Assembly: GCF_004011695.2 (NCBI RefSeq)
Contig: NC_082425.1
Location: 186,001 to 250,000 of the forward strand
Source: Ascochyta rabiei
Lineage: Eukaryota; Ascomycota; Dothideomycetes; Pleosporales; Didymellaceae
Direction: 5' to 3'
DNA: 64,000 nucleotides
Shown in pieces: positions 61,245-64,000 of the stretch (the stretch's first letter is position 1; every line of letters starts with the position of its first letter). The notes beneath the pieces are model-generated. The model saw only the letters and a list, made by a program, of their open reading frames with translations, was not told the DNA's origin and searched no databases. The position numbers were made by a program, and so were the translations under genes.

Positions 61245-61310
61245 TAGGGTTAGATTTAGTTTAAGGTTAGATTTAGTTTAAGGTTAGATTTAGCTTAAGG
61301 TTAGGGTTAT
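61245..61310. repeat. Three 17-bp tandem units, telomere-like flanks, inside the MITE
   Basis: TTAGATTTAGTTTAAGG is repeated at 61250, 61267 and 61284 (third copy with one change). TTAGGGTTAG-like sequence stands at both ends of the array (61244-61253 and 61301-61308). The similarity to the fungal telomere repeat is limited to these few bases. Confidence 0.9.
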
Positions 61311-61451
61311 TCAGAATCTGTTATATTTTATTATTATAGAGTGCAGCAGCTGCAAAAAATTTAGTTTTAGTGTTCTTGCGTGTTGCTTAGACCAAGTTAG
61401 TGAGTTGGTGGCTAGGTTGGCTTTAGCGTTGGTCAGCTCAAGTGTATCCTC

Positions 61452-61753
61452 GGTGGTCGTGTGAGGAGAGAAGGGCAGAGAAGGCAAAAGACACAGAGGC
61501 CGCGGTGCCGAGGTTTTCCCAGGAGCGCGGCGTTTGGCTCGGAGCTTGGACAAGTTGATGATGTCGAGATTCGGGATTACTGAGCAGTTCGCAACGCCAC
61601 GCCACGCCATTGCAACACCAAACACACCGCACTGCACGCCTCCTCGGCTGCATTTCATCCCAAGTCAGGCGCGGACAAGCTGCGGTCCCGTGCTTTCCTT
61701 TGCATCTTCCCCTACCGTCCATCCCAGCGGCTTCCGGGTCGCCCTTCTCCGTC
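61452..61753. promoter_or_regulatory. Putative PIM1/Lon promoter and 5' leader
   Basis: The 300 bases between the MITE and the Lon ATG contain no gene on the plus strand; a plus frame passing through here (61,534-61,968) is out of frame with Lon. By position this is the promoter and leader. A run of gccacgccacgccattg lies near 61,597. No specific factor site can be named. Confidence 0.5.
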
Positions 61754-64000
61754 ATGCTTCACGCCTCGTGGCGGGCAGCTCTGCGCCAGACATCGCGCTC
61801 ACATGTCGCCCTCACCACCTCGCGCGCCTCTTCGCGCTTTTTGCCTGCACAATGCACGGCGTCGCTCGTAGCTCGATACCCGCACCGCTGCCCTTCGCCG
61901 CCTGCTGCGCTGTGCGCCTACCGCACCTTCTCCACCTCACTGAGCCGGCAGAAGGAAAAGGACCCTAAGGCAGCACCCGAGGAGACAGCCGCTGAAGAGA
62001 CAGACGAGTCGAAGAAGCTCAAGGAGCAGGAGAAGGTGGCAGACGAGCTTGAGGCGAAGACCAAGACGCCCGACCCAATACCCTCAAAGACAGGCTCCGG
62101 CCGGGGCAGCGCCGCAGGAGGCGATGGCGGCTCAGGCGGCGACGGAGGCGGCCGGAAACGCAAGAACAGCCCACTCGTCAAGCCTTCAATACCAGAAGTC
62201 TACCCCCAGGTCATGGCCATACCCCTCGCCAAGCGCCCACTGTTCCCCGGCTTCTACAAGGCTGTCACCATCCGCGACAGGGAGGTCGGTCAGGCAATCG
62301 CAGACATGGTCAAGCGTGGACAGCCGTACATTGGTGCTTTCATGTTCAAAGACGACGCTGTCGACAAGGACGTCATCGATGACCCCAGTGAAGTGCACGA
62401 CGTTGGCACTTTCTGCCAGGTCACGAGCGCATTCCCCGTCGGCTCCGAAGACAACTTCGCCATGACCTGTGTGCTGTACCCACACCGCAGGATTAAGATG
62501 ACCAGCCTCTTGCCACCCAAGGGTGAGAAGCAGACGTCTGCTGGAGAAGCAACCATCGCCGACCTCCCCGAAGGCGAGGCTGCACCGGCCGAGACAAAGG
62601 CTGGCGAGTCCAAGGGCGATGTCGTCGCCAGCTTCGAGGAGGCCAGCGAAGACGCAAAGTCGGTTCAGGAAGACCAGACACTTGCCATCCTGAAGGGCCG
62701 CCAAGTCAGCATTGCCAACGTCGAGAACATGGTCGAAGAGCCCTTCAGCATGAAAGACAACAAGGTCATCCAGGCCCTTGTCAACGAGATCGTCAACACC
62801 TTCAAGGGCGTCGCGCTCCTGAACCCCATGTTCCGTGATCACGTTGCTACCTTCTCCGTACACACCACCATGAGCGTGGGCGAGGACCCTGTAAAGCTGG
62901 CAGATTTTGCTGCAGCGGTCGCTCAAGCCGAGTCTCACGAGCTGCAGGCGGCGCTCGAGGAGATGGATGTCGAGAAGAGGCTGAGGAAGTCTCTGGAGGT
63001 CCTGAAGAAGGAGCTCATGAGCGCCGAATTGCAGAAAAAGGTTAGCGACGAGGTGAACAACCGAGTACAGAAGAAGCATCGCGAATTCATCTTGATGGAG
63101 CAAATGAAAGGCATCAAGCGCGAGCTTGGCATCGAGTCAGATGGCAAGGACAAGCTCATTGAGAAGTTCAATGAGAAGGCTGGCAAGCTGGCCATGCCTG
63201 AGGGCGTCAGGAAGGTCTTCGACGAGGAGATGAGCAAGCTCTCCGGTCTTGAGCCTAGTGGATCTGAGTTCAACGTCACCAGGAACTACCTAGATTGGCT
63301 GACCCAGCTCCCTTGGGGCTTGAGCAGCGCCGAGAATTTCGGCATCAAGCACGCCCGTGAAGTGCTGGACGAAGACCATTACGGACTGAAGGATGTGAAG
63401 GATCGCATTCTGGAGTTCATTGCTGTTGGCAAGCTCCGCGGGTCTGTCGAGGGCAAAATCCTCTGCTTGGTCGGTCCTCCTGGCGTGGGTAAAACCTCAA
63501 TCGGAAAGTCGATCGCAAGAGCTCTGAACCGCCAGTACTACCGTTTCAGTGTCGGTGGTATGTATGATGTTGCCGAGATCAAGGGCCACCGAAGGACCTA
63601 CGTCGGCGCTCTGCCTGGTCGCATCATCCAGGCGCTCAAGAAGTGTCAGACCGAGAACCCGCTTGTCTTGATTGACGAGATTGACAAGCTTGGCCGCAAC
63701 AGCAACCACGGTGATCCTGCCGCGGCACTGCTGGAGCTGCTCGATCCTGAGCAGAACAACAGCTTCTTGGATCACTACCTGGATGTTCCCGTTGATCTGT
63801 CCAAGGTTCTGTTTGTTTGCACAGCGAACATGTCCGACACCATCCCTCAGCCCCTACTTGACCGTATGGAGATGATCGAGCTGTCTGGTTACGTTGCCGA
63901 CGAGAAGATCGCCATCGCGGAGAAGTACCTTGCGCCTGCAGCGAAGGAGATGAGTGGTTTGAAGGACGCCGATGTCATTCTTGAAAAGGAAGGCATCGTC
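61754..64000 (+). CDS. PIM1: Mitochondrial Lon protease, N-terminal part (runs off the window)
   Basis: Open from ATG 61754 to the window end, 749 codons, no intron seen. Lon is the ATP-dependent protease of the mitochondrial matrix. The first 70 residues are rich in Arg, Ser and Ala with almost no acidic residues, as in a matrix targeting sequence ([11 protein letters not shown] near its end). A Lys/Glu-rich then Gly-rich linker follows (about 75-140). The substrate-binding LON N-domain begins near 152 ([20 protein letters not shown]), with an acidic insertion near 260-300 and a coiled stretch near 395-470. AAA+ motifs: Walker A GPPGVGKT at 574-581, the [19 protein letters not shown] pore region near 594-612, and Walker B LVLIDEID at 637-644. 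The C-terminal half with the Ser-Lys dyad lies beyond 64,000. The gene symbol follows the yeast orthologue. Confidence 0.97.
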   Translation, partial: MLHASWRAALRQTSRSHVALTTSRASSRFLPAQCTASLVARYPHRCPSPPAALCAYRTFSTSLSRQKEKDPKAAPEETAAEETDESKKLKEQEKVADELEAKTKTPDPIPSKTGSGRGSAAGGDGGSGGDGGGRKRKNSPLVKPSIPEVYPQVMAIPLAKRPLFPGFYKAVTIRDREVGQAIADMVKRGQPYIGAFMFKDDAVDKDVIDDPSEVHDVGTFCQVTSAFPVGSEDNFAMTCVLYPHRRIKMTSLLPPKGEKQTSAGEATIADLPEGEAAPAETKAGESKGDVVASFEEASEDAKSVQEDQTLAILKGRQVSIANVENMVEEPFSMKDNKVIQALVNEIVNTFKGVALLNPMFRDHVATFSVHTTMSVGEDPVKLADFAAAVAQAESHELQAALEEMDVEKRLRKSLEVLKKELMSAELQKKVSDEVNNRVQKKHREFILMEQMKGIKRELGIESDGKDKLIEKFNEKAGKLAMPEGVRKVFDEEMSKLSGLEPSGSEFNVTRNYLDWLTQLPWGLSSAENFGIKHAREVLDEDHYGLKDVKDRILEFIAVGKLRGSVEGKILCLVGPPGVGKTSIGKSIARALNRQYYRFSVGGMYDVAEIKGHRRTYVGALPGRIIQALKKCQTENPLVLIDEIDKLGRNSNHGDPAAALLELLDPEQNNSFLDHYLDVPVDLSKVLFVCTANMSDTIPQPLLDRMEMIELSGYVADEKIAIAEKYLAPAAKEMSGLKDADVILEKEGIV

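Larger units (their letters stand above)
61107..61451. mobile_element. Non-autonomous Mutator-like MITE, 345 bp, 10-bp TSD
   Basis: Terminal inverted repeats of 29 bp (61107-61135 and 61423-61451) match at 26 positions and share the core CTTGAGCTGACCAACGCTAA. The decamer GGTGGTCGTG is present on both sides (61097-61106 and 61452-61461). A 9-11 bp target duplication is characteristic of Mutator-like elements. The inside is AT-rich, without coding capacity, and holds a 17-bp tandem repeat and a hairpin. It sits about 300 bp upstream of the Lon start codon. Confidence 0.92.

Noticed and set aside
61244..61310. A telomere or chromosome end
   Set aside because: Only isolated TTAGGG-like hexamers inside a 345-bp MITE, with ordinary genes on both sides.
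62186..63103. 305-codon minus-strand frame
   Set aside because: Antisense to the Lon N-domain, which has clear homology on the plus strand.

Overview
The window looks like a chromosome segment of a filamentous ascomycete (Pezizomycotina). A Dothideomycete is my best guess, but it is tentative. The evidence is short GT-AG introns of about 45-75 nt with CTAAC/CTGAC-like branch sites, fungal-type gene families, and a strongly two-part base composition. Positions 1 to about 31,455 are AT-rich and almost without CA/TG dinucleotides. Former CAG/CAA codons read TAG/TAA and no long open frame survives. This is the signature expected of repeat-induced point mutation (RIP). From about 31,455 to 64,000 the composition is ordinary and genes are intact.

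Left half (1-31,455): a nest of dead transposons. I can support the following: a solo Ty1/copia-type LTR with a 5-bp target duplication (5516-6341); a full-length copia-type element with both LTRs and a TTTAT duplication (8574-14419), inserted into the LTR of an older reverse-strand copy; two further reverse-strand copies (LTRs at 8030-8573 plus 14420-14672, 14905-15767, 19751-20586 and 21555-22399); a truncated forward copy (22400-23771); two Fot1/pogo-type DNA transposons, each exactly 1863 bp with TA target sites (16267-18129 and 25943-27805); a third, more decayed pogo-type transposase (about 3080-4200); and a reverse-strand Ty3/gypsy gag-pol relic (about 24,300-29,700). Several stretches (1-2285, 4650-5515, 6347-8029, 29,700-30,950) are decayed beyond recognition.

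Right half, in order: an ankyrin-repeat protein (minus), a membrane GT2 glycosyltransferase (minus), a maltose/galactoside-type O-acetyltransferase (plus), a three-finger C2H2 protein (plus), the Rad4/XPC DNA-repair protein (plus, intronless), a block of decayed genes (kinase-like, proline iminopeptidase, kinase-like; all plus), a weak small-gene candidate (minus), a large divergent protein kinase (minus), a DHA1-type MFS transporter (minus), and the 5' part of the mitochondrial Lon protease (plus, running off the window). For the spliced genes I worked out exon borders by hand and checked that the phases add up.

The genes do not form an obvious pathway or biosynthetic cluster. They are a mixture of conserved housekeeping loci (Rad4, Lon) and accessory loci. 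The least expected structures are the hairpin and palindromic minisatellite built into every copia LTR, the pair of equal-length pogo elements, the run of three genes broken by small indels at 45-50 kb, and a 345-bp Mutator-like MITE with a 10-bp target duplication about 300 bp upstream of the Lon start codon. I found no convincing new multi-gene system.
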